A stretch of DNA of 64,000 nucleotides from Proteobacteria bacterium ST_bin11 (GCA_002083615.1 MSXO01000018.1:3622-67621); one strand, 5' to 3'; positions 25,981 through 36,117 are shown, numbered from the stretch's first letter. Notes: generated from the letters alone by a model not told the origin. Numbers and translations: made by a program.

Positions 25981-28900
25981 CTAAGCGGCGGCGGATGCAT
26001 AGGGCCCCAGCGGATCGGCGCCCAAGGTACCCACGAGAGACTGCAAATAATCCGGCGAACCAATCTCGACCAGTTTTTGCTTTGCCAGCGTGTGCCGATC
26101 GACCAACTTCAACTCGTGAATTAAACTCTGGTGGCTACTTTCCTGCAGTACTCTACCCAAATAATCGACATGTCTCTGCCATAACGCAATGTCACGCTGC
26201 TGCTTGATCTGCAGCCGCTGCCGATACCAATCCGACTCCAATAAATAATCGCGGGTGAACATTGCCCGAATCTCTGGATGATGAGCATCTTTACCTTGGT
26301 AATGCCCTTCAGCCATGATGTGTAACAGCGCGTACAACGGTGGACAGGCATCTTCTATGCTGCCGTCTTCGAGATACTGCTGAGCAACCCGTTGCTGGGT
26401 TTCGACAATGTTATTAATGCCGTCCACAAACACCTCTAAATCCTGGCGCTCGGGCTGCAAAATCTCGTCGGTAAATACCGCATACGGATTATCGAAAATC
26501 TTACCCATCAAACCGTGCACGAAATGACTGGTGATGCGATAACCCAAACGACTGGCCAACACAGTTTGTCCTTTGTGTTCAAAGTCATTTAAGGGTTCCA
26601 AATAGCCATGTTCCAGTAAAAATGCAGGGTGACGCTCTTCCCGCGATAGCCGCGACCATATCTCTGGAATCAACAAACTGATGTCATGATCGACCCGGGT
26701 ATTTGGACCGATAAATCCAGCCGAGCTGGAAAAGCCGGGATAGCCAGTCAAAATGAACGAGACCAGTGCATTGTTAAGATCCGCTGTGCCGCGCAAGGCG
26801 TTGAACGGACCTTTGGTCAGCGCGCCTTCGCTGCCGGCACCTGTTGTAGACGGGGACTTGCCCGTCAAGGAAGAAACAAAATCCATGAACAGTTCCGGCA
26901 GCTCTTGATAATGGATCGGGTTGTAGACAGCCAGCGCGCGGATACCCGGTTCTGGCGGATTGTTGCGACGCCCGGTCAATACCGCATCTACCGGGTGGCA
27001 AAGCGGTTGATTCAGCGGAATTTTGCGATGCAAACGCGCCCCCATCTCGGCCACATATTTACGCAACGGTTTCACCACATCGACGCGGGTTTCCAGGTAA
27101 CGCGGATTTTTCGAAGGCTTACCGTTCACTAGACGCGGGTGCGCCGAACACACCACGTAGCCTTTACCGTCTTGGTATGCTTCGCTTAACAGCTTTTTCA
27201 TCGGTGGGGTAAATTTGGAAAAAGTCATCACATCTTCCACGATCACCGACAACTGCTCATGATCCAAAAGCTCAAAATTGGCCATGAAATTTCCAGGTCC
27301 GGACATATTCAGTTCGGTCTGCTTGTCGTAACCGGGGATGATCGCATCGTCCGGACGCTGGAACAGGCGATATTCGCAGTTGCTGACCAATTTCAAGCTC
27401 ATTTGATAACCGTCATCAGGCAGCCAAGCGCGCACCGCAGCCATGGGTACCACGACCGAGGCACTGATATCGTCTTCCATCTGTACTTTCTCGCAGGCGA
27501 TGTAGTCTTGGCGCACTTTAAAAGTCCGCCAGCCACCGTCCAGATCGAAACCCACCCGCAAATACGTGGCCACGATCTTACGCTGATTCAATTTGAGCTC
27601 ATGGCCCGGAGCGCCGTCGATCACGTCCACCGATAAATTATCCCGCCAATTATTACCCCATTCCGGGCGGTAAAAGCGCTTGATCAAAAACACTAAGGCC
27701 AGAATGCTGGGAGGAATGGACTTCAACCAATCGTTAAATTCCTGGGTATGGTTTTGCGACGGCGTCAACAACTTGATCACCGAGCCCAAACTGCGCTCCG
27801 GGCTGAGCACGCTTCGGCTGGGGCCGCGATCTTCGCGTTCAAAACCCGGCAAGAATCGCCCGGTGTAGTCTTTATCGAAAATCGCTTGCACCCGATCCAG
27901 ATCGTGCTGCAAGTCATCCACGAACAGCGGTCCGTAGATGGCCGCGTCCTCTATGGACTTGGAAATCTCCGATTTACCACCACCCGACACCGTGCAAGGT
28001 TTGTGGCAAAAAGTACCTTCCGCGACAGTGCCGATCAAGCGCCAGGATGGCGCGCCGGGGTGCTTGCACATCTCGATCTTATAACCGTTGGGCTGCACGT
28101 AGATTTTGCCCGGTTGCAAACGAATGCTGTGGCTTTGGCCGTTACGAAGCCAGGTAATTTTCTGCGTCGCCAAACTCATCCGCAAATCCTGGGGGACATA
28201 GATAACCTCCGGAAAATGCTTATCCACAGCATAACCTTCCGTCTGCACGTCCATGATCGCGCCGTAGTGATAGGTCATCTCATCGAAATCGTAACCTGGT
28301 TCGCGAGTCAGACTGCCGATGCCAAACTCGTCCCCGTGATTGACGCGGCGAAAGGCTAAGGCGCCGCCGGCATGTTCTTCTTCCGCCAAGCCGAACAAAT
28401 TGGCGGCATAGCTGATCTGGGTTTTCACTTCCTTCTTGCAATAACCGTAATAGTTATCAGCCAAGATGGTAACAATCACCCCGCTACGGTCACGAGCGGT
28501 CAGTTTAAAGGCTTGGCCCTCGTTATAAAGTTCGCCCGGTTCCTGCCAGCACATGCCGTCAGCACGCTGGCGTTCACTGGCTTCGTCCCAATGCGGCAGA
28601 CCCAGTTGCTTTTTGGTGAGCCTTGTCAAATGCGGCGCCAGGATCACACAACCGGTGTGGCCGGACCAATGCTCCACATCCAAGGCCGCATCGCATTCCG
28701 GCAAGGCCGGATTACCACCGTTGCCAAAGATACTCTCTACGAAATCCAGATTACTCACCAGATTGCCGGGTGCGAAGAAGCGGATTTCCATAGATTTTTC
28801 GGCAGCAACACCCGGAATTTCCGGGCAGACGACCGGGCGCAACAATAGCGAAGCAAACATCCGTGCCGGCTTGGGTTGGTAGGCGGTAAACGGCAAAACC

Positions 28901-29457
28901 ATCAAGTCGTCGGGCGGATTCAGCGCCTCACCCAACATCAACGCAAAAGCCAGTTTGGGTACCTGCTTCTTGTCACCGGGAACGGGCAAACCGCCTTCGG
29001 CAACATGAAAAGAGCCCTGAGTGGTGCGCCGGTCGCTGGCTGGATTGTGCAAAATGCCCTGTTTGACCCGAAAGCTGGAGACGATTTCTGAGCGAAATTC
29101 ATCCTCGCCCAATGGCAAAGACAATTCACGCGCGACGCCATGCTTATCCAACTCGAAGGTCATGGTGGGCAAACTGGGGATTTTGGCAAAGCCCAAGTCG
29201 GCGCAATAGCGTTCGAGAAAATCCTGAATACGTCTGTCGGTGGGATAAAGGGAGGAACCGGCCAGCAGTCGGCTTTTTTCTAAATAGCTGTTCAGTAAGT
29301 CCTGGGCGGTATCCATAAATTGCGCCGATCCGGTATCGATACAAGTCGGCTGGCCGCAGGATGCCAGTTTCAGGTTGATATAAAGATGCAATTGTTGCTT
29401 AACTGCTTGCTCGTCTTGCCCCACAGGCCCGAGGCCCAGCGCCCTTAGCTTATCCAT
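25981..29457 (-). CDS. Probable PPi-type phosphoenolpyruvate carboxykinase
   Basis: A 1158-residue soluble protein. Two segments look like the PEPCK core. Near residue 338, YYGYCKKEVKTQISYA followed by GLAEEEH parallels the GKKC...ALRIA...LAEH segment holding the metal and substrate Lys and His of GTP-PEPCK. Near residue 490, TVSGGGKSEISKS parallels the P-loop SACGKT, followed by PLFVDDLQHD in the place of the metal-binding GDDIAW. Size and this layout fit the PPi-PEPCK class known from Entamoeba and Propionibacterium, which interconverts oxaloacetate plus PPi with PEP, CO2 and Pi. The match is by eye, so the class call is inference. AGGGGTAAGG precedes the ATG. The gene lies next to, but 187 bp from, the alpha-E gene and may be independent of it. 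Confidence 0.6.
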   Translation of the reverse strand: MDKLRALGLGPVGQDEQAVKQQLHLYINLKLASCGQPTCIDTGSAQFMDTAQDLLNSYLEKSRLLAGSSLYPTDRRIQDFLERYCADLGFAKIPSLPTMTFELDKHGVARELSLPLGEDEFRSEIVSSFRVKQGILHNPASDRRTTQGSFHVAEGGLPVPGDKKQVPKLAFALMLGEALNPPDDLMVLPFTAYQPKPARMFASLLLRPVVCPEIPGVAAEKSMEIRFFAPGNLVSNLDFVESIFGNGGNPALPECDAALDVEHWSGHTGCVILAPHLTRLTKKQLGLPHWDEASERQRADGMCWQEPGELYNEGQAFKLTARDRSGVIVTILADNYYGYCKKEVKTQISYAANLFGLAEEEHAGGALAFRRVNHGDEFGIGSLTREPGYDFDEMTYHYGAIMDVQTEGYAVDKHFPEVIYVPQDLRMSLATQKITWLRNGQSHSIRLQPGKIYVQPNGYKIEMCKHPGAPSWRLIGTVAEGTFCHKPCTVSGGGKSEISKSIEDAAIYGPLFVDDLQHDLDRVQAIFDKDYTGRFLPGFEREDRGPSRSVLSPERSLGSVIKLLTPSQNHTQEFNDWLKSIPPSILALVFLIKRFYRPEWGNNWRDNLSVDVIDGAPGHELKLNQRKIVATYLRVGFDLDGGWRTFKVRQDYIACEKVQMEDDISASVVVPMAAVRAWLPDDGYQMSLKLVSNCEYRLFQRPDDAIIPGYDKQTELNMSGPGNFMANFELLDHEQLSVIVEDVMTFSKFTPPMKKLLSEAYQDGKGYVVCSAHPRLVNGKPSKNPRYLETRVDVVKPLRKYVAEMGARLHRKIPLNQPLCHPVDAVLTGRRNNPPEPGIRALAVYNPIHYQELPELFMDFVSSLTGKSPSTTGAGSEGALTKGPFNALRGTADLNNALVSFILTGYPGFSSSAGFIGPNTRVDHDISLLIPEIWSRLSREERHPAFLLEHGYLEPLNDFEHKGQTVLASRLGYRITSHFVHGLMGKIFDNPYAVFTDEILQPERQDLEVFVDGINNIVETQQRVAQQYLEDGSIEDACPPLYALLHIMAEGHYQGKDAHHPEIRAMFTRDYLLESDWYRQRLQIKQQRDIALWQRHVDYLGRVLQESSHQSLIHELKLVDRHTLAKQKLVEIGSPDYLQSLVGTLGADPLGPYASAAA

Positions 29458-29644
29458 AACCTTACCCCTTTAGTTTTAGAAAACGATACATCCATGATAT
29501 AGCAAACTTGGGGTTTGGGTCAGCAGCAATCCGAGCTACTATCCTTCAATCTGCCTGTCTTCGGCTAAAATACAGCGGATGTCGGCGCTTACCCTGTATA
29601 GCACTGACGGCTTAGGCGCTGACAAATTTTCGATTAGCAAATGG

Positions 29645-30601
29645 TCAAATCTTAGCCTGTTCGGGCTCGCCAAGATCACTCAAAAACCACATTGCCGCAA
29701 TTTGCTTATGCAAATCGTCAAATCTAGTCTGCAACCCGTCGAGCACTCGGTGCAATTGCTCCGGGGTAGTCTGCTGAATATCGATTGCCTGTACCTGCTG
29801 CTCCAACCGCTCCAACAGCGGGAATAATTCGACGGCGTTAGGCAACAGCCTTATACACTGGGCAATCTCCCCGATACAATGCACCACCGCCCTTGGAAAA
29901 TCCGGGTTTTTTAACAGATAGTTCAACACATCCTCGCCTTTAATGCGGTTACGAACGTGCTTGCGGTACATCAACACCGCGCTCAGCGACTTCAATACGT
30001 TAATCCACAAGATGGTTTCATACTCGCGCATCTTGGTACTGCGATTTTCCGCCAGCAATACAGTGCCAAAATCCATGATTCGACTGGTCATGTCGGCCCG
30101 TTCCAGATTGCGACCAATGCAGATAAACCGGGCGCTGTCACTGCGGCTCATTGCCCCGGCCATAAAGCCGGTAAAACGTTGGCAACCCGCCATGATTTCC
30201 TGCAAAAACAAGGCTCTGCCCCGCCGATTGGACAGACTGTCCAGATTATTATTGGCGTATAAATACATCTCGTTGACTTGCTGCCAAGCTTCGTCCGGCA
30301 TCAGTTCACGACTGGTGCGGATGTTTTCGCGGGCAAACGACAAGGACGCCAGCAATGAACCGGAATTGCTCATGTCTGCCAGTAAAAACCGGGTAGTATT
30401 CTGCTCGCTGGGATTTTTAAAGCGCTGATAAAACGCCTCTTCCACACCGCAAATATTCAGCAGATTGCGCCAGCCCAGTTCCACGCCATACGGTAAGTCG
30501 TAGATCAGATGCATCGTGGCGCTGATCAGGCGGGCGGTGTTTTCGGTGCGCTCCAGGTATCGGGCCATCCAGTACAAACGTTCAGCGGATCGCGATAACA
30601 T
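29645..30601 (-). CDS. Alpha-E domain protein
   Basis: A 318-residue all-helical protein of the COG2307 (alpha-E) family. The N-terminal signature MLSRSAERLYWMARYLERTENTAR is typical. Function of the domain is unproven; it occurs next to or fused with circularly permuted ATP-grasp proteins and has been proposed to support peptide ligation or tagging (amidoligase work of Iyer and Aravind). I start it at 30601, one base past the upstream stop, where GGGAG is well placed; a longer frame to 30643 lies within the upstream gene. Confidence 0.88.
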   Translation of the reverse strand: MLSRSAERLYWMARYLERTENTARLISATMHLIYDLPYGVELGWRNLLNICGVEEAFYQRFKNPSEQNTTRFLLADMSNSGSLLASLSFARENIRTSRELMPDEAWQQVNEMYLYANNNLDSLSNRRGRALFLQEIMAGCQRFTGFMAGAMSRSDSARFICIGRNLERADMTSRIMDFGTVLLAENRSTKMREYETILWINVLKSLSAVLMYRKHVRNRIKGEDVLNYLLKNPDFPRAVVHCIGEIAQCIRLLPNAVELFPLLERLEQQVQAIDIQQTTPEQLHRVLDGLQTRFDDLHKQIAAMWFLSDLGEPEQAKI

Positions 30602-30602
30602 C

Positions 30603-32057
30603 TTATTGCTCCCTGTTGATAATCCAAGTGTCTTTGCTGCCACCGCCCTGCGAGGAATTCACCACTAAGGAACCCGCCCGCAGCGCCACCCGCGTGAGAC
30701 CACCGGCGGTGACGAAGCTATTTTCGCCTTGCAGGATAAAGGGCCGTAAATCGATGTGCCGTGGCTCCAGTTTGTCGCTGCACAAGGTCGGACAGGTCGA
30801 TAAGGCCAAGGTCGGTTGAGCGATATAGTTACGCGGGTTGTCCAGAATCAGTTTATGAAACTGCTTGATCTCCTTCTGCGTAGAATGGGGACCAACCAAC
30901 ATGCCATACCCGCCGGATTCGTTGGCTGGCTTTACCACCAACTCGGGCAAATGGGCTAACACATACGCGCGCTGCTCGGGATCACTACACAGATAGGTGG
31001 GAACGTTGGGTAAAAGCGGCTCTTCATTCAGATAATAGCGAATCATTGCTGGGACATAGGCATACACCACCTTATCGTCCGCCACGCCGGCGCCAGGCGC
31101 ATTGGCCAAGGCGACGTTACCGGCTTTCCAGGCCCGCATCAGACCTTTTACGCCCAATACGGAATCTTTGTGAAACACTTCGGGGTCGAGAAATAAATCG
31201 TCGATGCGCCGATAAATCACATCGACTTTTTCCAAGCCTTTGATGGTGCGCATATAAACACAATCGTCCTCCTTAACCAGCAAATCGCCGCCTTCCACCA
31301 GTTCTGCGCCCATCTGCTGTGCCAAGAACGCGTGTTCGAAATAGGCCGAGTTGTAAATGCCTGGCGTTAAAACCGCAATTTGCGGGGTGTCGTCGGCATT
31401 CGGTGCCAGCGAAGTAAGCATCTCGAACAACTGAGTGGGGTAATCGTCTACCGGCAAAATATTTAGATTTTCCAGCAGTTCCGGAAATATCCGCTTGGTA
31501 ATTACCCGGTTTTCGATCATATACGAGACGCCGGACGGCACCCGCAAATTGTCTTCCAGAACGTAGAGTTTGCCATCGCCTGCCCGCACCAGGTCGCTGC
31601 CGCAGATATTGGCCCAACTGCCAAACTTAGGCTGCAGACCCAAACATTCCTGACGAAAATTGCTGGAACTATTGATCAAATCTGCCGGGACCAGACCGTC
31701 CTTGATAATTTGCTGCTGGTTATAGACATCATTGATAAAGCAGTTTAATGCTTTCAGGCGCTGTTTCAGGCCGGCCTCCACCACCTGCCATTCCTGAAAA
31801 TCGATCAGGCGCGGAATGATGTCGAAAGGCCAGGCCCTATCGATATTGCCTTCGTCGCTATAAACGGTAAAGGTGATACCCATCTCCATGATAGCTGCTT
31901 CGGCCGCCGAGACCCGGCCTTTAATGGCATCCATGCCCAAAGATTGTAAGTACTGACTCAAACTGGCGCAGGCATCTCGAGGCTTGCCGCCTGCAGCAAT
32001 CATCTCGTCATAAGCCTTATCGGCGCTGTAATCCGCCCAAATTGTTGGTGTAACCAT
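30603..32057 (-). CDS. Circularly permuted ATP-grasp protein
   Basis: A COG2308-family protein of 484 residues from the ATG at 32057; an in-frame start at 32135 would add 26 unlike residues. Motifs include PFDIIPRLIDFQEWQ near residue 90, AGDGKLYVLEDNLRVPSGVSYM near residue 172, VDVIYRRIDDLFLDPE, LVVKPANESGGYGMLVGP near residue 370, and GGLTRVA with GSKDTWI at the C terminus. These are the shuffled nucleotide and metal sites of the ATP-grasp fold, predicted to form amide bonds with ATP. It forms a two-gene unit with the alpha-E gene, and is a separate-gene version of the fused protein encoded divergently at 32527. Confidence 0.88.
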   Translation of the reverse strand: MVTPTIWADYSADKAYDEMIAAGGKPRDACASLSQYLQSLGMDAIKGRVSAAEAAIMEMGITFTVYSDEGNIDRAWPFDIIPRLIDFQEWQVVEAGLKQRLKALNCFINDVYNQQQIIKDGLVPADLINSSSNFRQECLGLQPKFGSWANICGSDLVRAGDGKLYVLEDNLRVPSGVSYMIENRVITKRIFPELLENLNILPVDDYPTQLFEMLTSLAPNADDTPQIAVLTPGIYNSAYFEHAFLAQQMGAELVEGGDLLVKEDDCVYMRTIKGLEKVDVIYRRIDDLFLDPEVFHKDSVLGVKGLMRAWKAGNVALANAPGAGVADDKVVYAYVPAMIRYYLNEEPLLPNVPTYLCSDPEQRAYVLAHLPELVVKPANESGGYGMLVGPHSTQKEIKQFHKLILDNPRNYIAQPTLALSTCPTLCSDKLEPRHIDLRPFILQGENSFVTAGGLTRVALRAGSLVVNSSQGGGSKDTWIINREQ

Positions 32058-32384
32058 GCGATAACCATCCGTGAACGTTGCTTTTATGGTGCGCGTCCGC
32101 CCTAAATTAGTGCAAAAACTACCGCACCATTTCAATGCAAACCGGTTCTAATACGTTAATTAAATTGAAGCAATAGCAGTGCCAAGCTTCAAATGCGCTA
32201 AGGGCACCCGACAACTAGCTCTGCGACAGTACCCGGTTTAATTTACCCCTGAGACTTGGAAATACCCTTTTGTTCAGCAGCTTTAACCCGGCTAAAGTTA
32301 TATATTGGGCAACTGAAGGCAGAACGACCGAATCCACACGGCCTGTCATAATCCCGCCAATCTCTTAGTATAACGGCATGTTTC

Positions 32385-32418
32385 TTGCGGTTTTATTTGA
32401 TTACGCATCAAACCGCAA
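32385..32418. promoter_or_regulatory. Palindrome in the divergent ATP-grasp promoter region
   Basis: TTGCGGTTT (32385-32393) pairs with AAACCGCAA (32410-32418), and the interior holds a second nested repeat TTGAT/ATCAA. It lies in the 391-bp gap between the divergent ATP-grasp genes, 109 bases before the plus-strand start. It may be an operator or an RNA hairpin. Nothing else in the gap is recognisable. Confidence 0.4.
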
Positions 32419-32526
32419 TCTCGGCAGATTAAGCATCGGCACGAAAAATCCGGCTTAGAAAACATAAATCAACGAGAACGGCTTTGATAAATTGCGCAAT
32501 ACCCGGTAAACCGGCAAACTAAACCT

Positions 32527-35061
32527 ATGAAAACCTTAAGTACACCACAAGCTTTCGCGCCCGGATACCGCCTCGACAAAGGCATCCACGACGAAATGCT
32601 GGACGAAACAGGTCGAGTGAGACCGCATTGGGCGCATCTAATGCAGGCGTTGCAACAACTCGGCCCCAATGAAGTTGGGCAACGCCATCAGGAAGCACTA
32701 AAGTTGCTGCGTGAAAATGGCGTCACCTACAACGTCTACGGCGACCCCGAGGGTACTAACCGGCCTTGGCAACTTGACCCCATACCGCTATTGGTATCCG
32801 GCGACGAGTGGTTCGACATTGAGGCCGGGCTACTCCAACGCGCCGAATTATTGAACTTGATTTTAGCCGACCTCTACGGCCCCCGTCAGCTCATCAAGAA
32901 AAACCTACTGCCGTTAGAACTTATTTATAACCATGGCGGTTTCCTGCGGGTTTGCGATCAAGTCCACTTGCCAGGCCAACATCAGTTGGTGCTGTGCGCC
33001 GCCGACCTGGCTCGCGGTCCCGATAAAAAAATGTGGGTCTTGGGTGACCGCACGCAAGCACCGTCCGGCGCTGGCTACGCGCTGGAAAACCGTTTGGCCA
33101 TGTCGAGGGTATTGCCCAGTTTGTTCCGCGATACTCATGTTCATCGGCTGGCGCGTTTCTTCCAATCCTTGCGTGCAGGCCTCAACGCCATCGCTCCCGG
33201 CGACGCTGACACCCCGCGCGTCGTGGTGCTAACTCCTGGCCCGTTGAACGAAACTTTCTTCGAACATGCTTATCTCGCCTCCTATCTCGGCTATCCGCTG
33301 GTGCAGGGCGACGACCTTACCATCCGCGACGGCTATGTCTGGCTGAAATCGCTGGTGGGCTTGCAGCGAGTGGACGTAATCCTGCGTCGGGTCGACGACA
33401 ATTACTGCGATCCTTTGGAACTGCGCGAAGATTCGCGGCTCGGCGTTGCCGGCCTTTTGGAAGTGGTCAGGCGCGGCAATGTGGCTATTGCCAATCCGCT
33501 GGGCAGCGGCGTTCTGGAAAATCCGGGGATCATGCCCTTCCTGCCGGGTATCGCCAAACATTTCCTGGGCCAAACCCTAAAGTTGAACTCTATCGCCACC
33601 TGGTGGTGCGGCCAAGCCCGCGAATTAAACTATGTGCTCGCCAATCTGGAGCGCTTGGTCATCAAACCCATATACCGTAAGCCCGGCGAACGCTCGGTGT
33701 TCGGCCACCAACTAAGCCGTGCGCAATTAACCGACTGGCGCGCGCGCATCAAGGCTAGGCCGGCATTTTACGTCGGCCAGGAATACGAAAGCTTTTCCAC
33801 CGTGCCGGCGCTGGTGGGCGGTGGCTATGAACCCCGCCAAACCGTGTTGCGCTGTTTCATGGTGGCGCGAGCGGACGGTTATACCCTGATGCCCGGTGGC
33901 TTGAGCCGGAGCGCGCCGCGCTATGGCAACATGATGATCAGCAATCAAACCGGCGGCATCAGCAAAGATACGTGGGTAGTTGCCACTGAACCGCAGCATC
34001 CGGCTATTCCAGCCAAGCGCAGCGGAGGTGGCCTGACCGGCCATGGCAATGCCCTACCCAGCCGCGCGGCGGACAATATTTTCTGGGTGGGCCGCAACGC
34101 GGAACGGGCTGAAGGCGGCGTCCGCTTACTGCGCGCCACTATAAAAAAATTGTTCAGTAATCCCGACCGGGACAGCCCCGACTATCAACTCAGCTTAGAG
34201 ACTTTGCTGCGTTGCGTGACCAGTATGACAGGCACCTACCCCGGTTTTTTTGCCGAGGATAACGAAAGCTTGTTGCAAATACCCGAGGCCGAGTTACTGG
34301 CGGTAATCGTTGACGAAAGCCGAGCCGGCAGTCTGGCGAATACGGTAAACCGCATGACCCAATCCGGTTACGCGGTGCGCGATTTATGGTCCTCCGATAC
34401 CTGGCGGGTCATCGACGAAATAGAGGAACAGGTGTCCGAGGCACGGCGCCTCGGCAAAACCGGTTTATGGTCGATGCAGGAGCAAATGGATCAGTTGATT
34501 ACCACGCTCTCCGCGTTCAGCGGTCTGGTGATGGAAAGCATGACGCGCGGCAACGGTTGGCTGTTTCTGGACATTGGTCGGCGTCTTGAACGCGGTTTAC
34601 AGTTAGTATCGGTATTGAGAACCGCCTTCGCGATGCCGCAAAGCGAAGCAGCGGAAACCCGCTTGATAGAATCCTTACTGGATACCAGCGACAACCTGAT
34701 TTGCTATCGCCAGCATTACCGTAGCAATCTGGAATTAGCCTCGTTTCTGGAATTGTTGCTAATGGACCCCAACAATCCCCGTTCGCTGGCCTATCAAATC
34801 GCCCGCTTGCAGGAACATGTCGGCAAACTGCCGCGCGAACCCAGTACCCGCCGCATTTGTGCTGAAGAACGGCTATTATTAGAGGCCAGTTGTATCCTGA
34901 ATATCGCCAACATAGAAGACTTACTCAGCGTATCCGAATCCGGCATTCGCGAAGCGCTGGACCAACAACTCAGCAAAATTTACGCATTGCTGGCCGCGCT
35001 GTCAGATACCTTGACCGCCAACTATTTCCGCCACGGGGACGCGCCGCAATCGCTGTCCTAA
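32527..35061 (+). CDS. Circularly permuted ATP-grasp/alpha-E fusion protein
   Basis: An 844-residue fusion. Residues ~1-480 are a COG2308 ATP-grasp unit with the same landmarks as the minus-strand copy: PWQLDPIPLLVSGDEW, WVLGDRTQAPSGAGYALENR, VDVILRRVDDNYCDPLELRED, LVIKPIYRKPGERSVFG, and GGLSRSA with SKDTWVV. Residues ~505-835 are an alpha-E domain beginning SRAADNIFWVGRNAERAEG. Fusion supports the view that these two domains work together. It is followed after 10 bases by a transglutaminase gene. The divergence from the minus-strand pair argues for an old duplication or independent acquisition. Confidence 0.9.
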   Translation: MKTLSTPQAFAPGYRLDKGIHDEMLDETGRVRPHWAHLMQALQQLGPNEVGQRHQEALKLLRENGVTYNVYGDPEGTNRPWQLDPIPLLVSGDEWFDIEAGLLQRAELLNLILADLYGPRQLIKKNLLPLELIYNHGGFLRVCDQVHLPGQHQLVLCAADLARGPDKKMWVLGDRTQAPSGAGYALENRLAMSRVLPSLFRDTHVHRLARFFQSLRAGLNAIAPGDADTPRVVVLTPGPLNETFFEHAYLASYLGYPLVQGDDLTIRDGYVWLKSLVGLQRVDVILRRVDDNYCDPLELREDSRLGVAGLLEVVRRGNVAIANPLGSGVLENPGIMPFLPGIAKHFLGQTLKLNSIATWWCGQARELNYVLANLERLVIKPIYRKPGERSVFGHQLSRAQLTDWRARIKARPAFYVGQEYESFSTVPALVGGGYEPRQTVLRCFMVARADGYTLMPGGLSRSAPRYGNMMISNQTGGISKDTWVVATEPQHPAIPAKRSGGGLTGHGNALPSRAADNIFWVGRNAERAEGGVRLLRATIKKLFSNPDRDSPDYQLSLETLLRCVTSMTGTYPGFFAEDNESLLQIPEAELLAVIVDESRAGSLANTVNRMTQSGYAVRDLWSSDTWRVIDEIEEQVSEARRLGKTGLWSMQEQMDQLITTLSAFSGLVMESMTRGNGWLFLDIGRRLERGLQLVSVLRTAFAMPQSEAAETRLIESLLDTSDNLICYRQHYRSNLELASFLELLLMDPNNPRSLAYQIARLQEHVGKLPREPSTRRICAEERLLLEASCILNIANIEDLLSVSESGIREALDQQLSKIYALLAALSDTLTANYFRHGDAPQSLS

Positions 35062-35071
35062 GGGAGTCAAC

Positions 35072-35953
35072 ATGCGTTATAGGGTTACCCATACTACTAC
35101 TTACCGTTACCAGCAAGCCGTGGGCCTGTCTTACAATGAAGTCAGGATGCAGCCGCGTCCCTGTCCGAATCAACAACTGCTTAGCTCGCAGCTGAAAATC
35201 AATCCCTTGCCCTGTGACTATCGAACCCGCACCGATTTTTTCGGCAATCAAGTCGCCTGGTTTTCCATTCGCGAGCCGCATCGGGAGTTTGTAGTCACCG
35301 CCTGCAGCGAAGTACAGATTTTCCCGCAACCGGTACAGTTGGACTTCAGTCACGGCATGAGCTGGGAATTGGTCAAGGAAGCGCTCTGGACCGATAGAAG
35401 CGAACCGCTGTTGGAAGCCCGGCAATTTGCGCTGGACTCCCCATTCATCGCCGCTGACGCCGAACTGGCGGACTACGCACAGGCTTCGTTCACCCGGGGT
35501 AAAGCCCTGATCGAAGCGATACACGATCTCATGCAGCGTATCCACCGCGATTTCACTTTCGATCCGGAATTCACCAATCTAGCCACGCCACTCACCACCG
35601 TCCTGCAACACCGGCGCGGCGTCTGTCAGGATTTTGCCCATCTGGCCATCGGTTGTATTCGCTCGCAAGGTCTAGCCGCTCGTTACGTCAGCGGCTATAT
35701 CGAAACCTTACCGCCACCGGGCAAGAAAAAACTGGTGGGCGCAGACGCCTCACATGCCTGGTTCTCGGTCTATCTGCCGGATTTAGGCTGGATGGATTTC
35801 GATCCCACCAACAACCAATTACCAGGCGACCGCCACATCATTGTGGCTTGGGGCCGCGACTATAGCGACGTAACGCCTTTAAAAGGCGTAATTTTCGGCG
35901 GCCACAACCACGAATTGAAAGTGGCGGTGGAAGTTGAGAACTTGGGTGTATGA
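35072..35953 (+). CDS. Transglutaminase-like cysteine peptidase/ligase
   Basis: A 293-residue COG1305-type protein. The N-terminal bacterial transglutaminase beta domain starts MRYRVTHTTTYRYQQAVGLSYNEV. The catalytic core has Cys near residue 188 (RRGVCQDFAHLAIG), His near 228 (DASHAWFSVYLP) and Asp near 243 (MDFDPTNN), an intact triad. GGGAG is well placed before the ATG, 10 bases after the fusion gene. No signal peptide is seen, so it should act in the cytoplasm, perhaps forming or cutting the isopeptide or peptide bonds made by the ATP-grasp partner. Confidence 0.9.
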   Translation: MRYRVTHTTTYRYQQAVGLSYNEVRMQPRPCPNQQLLSSQLKINPLPCDYRTRTDFFGNQVAWFSIREPHREFVVTACSEVQIFPQPVQLDFSHGMSWELVKEALWTDRSEPLLEARQFALDSPFIAADAELADYAQASFTRGKALIEAIHDLMQRIHRDFTFDPEFTNLATPLTTVLQHRRGVCQDFAHLAIGCIRSQGLAARYVSGYIETLPPPGKKKLVGADASHAWFSVYLPDLGWMDFDPTNNQLPGDRHIIVAWGRDYSDVTPLKGVIFGGHNHELKVAVEVENLGV

Positions 35954-36117
35954 ACACCGACACTCACCGATGAAACCGCAGCTTGGGGCTATATTTCCTC
36001 TACAGCAACATAGATTAAGCAAGGCACTCAGCCCGCTTACAAAACATTAAATCTCATGAGATCAACCCAATCTTTTGCCTAACTAGTCGTAAGCTTTTTT
36101 CAAATTAAGGTAACCTT

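Noticed and set aside
27748..28359. A 203-codon frame antisense to the PEPCK-like gene
   Set aside because: It is opposite a long, well-supported coding frame and has no start signal or motif.
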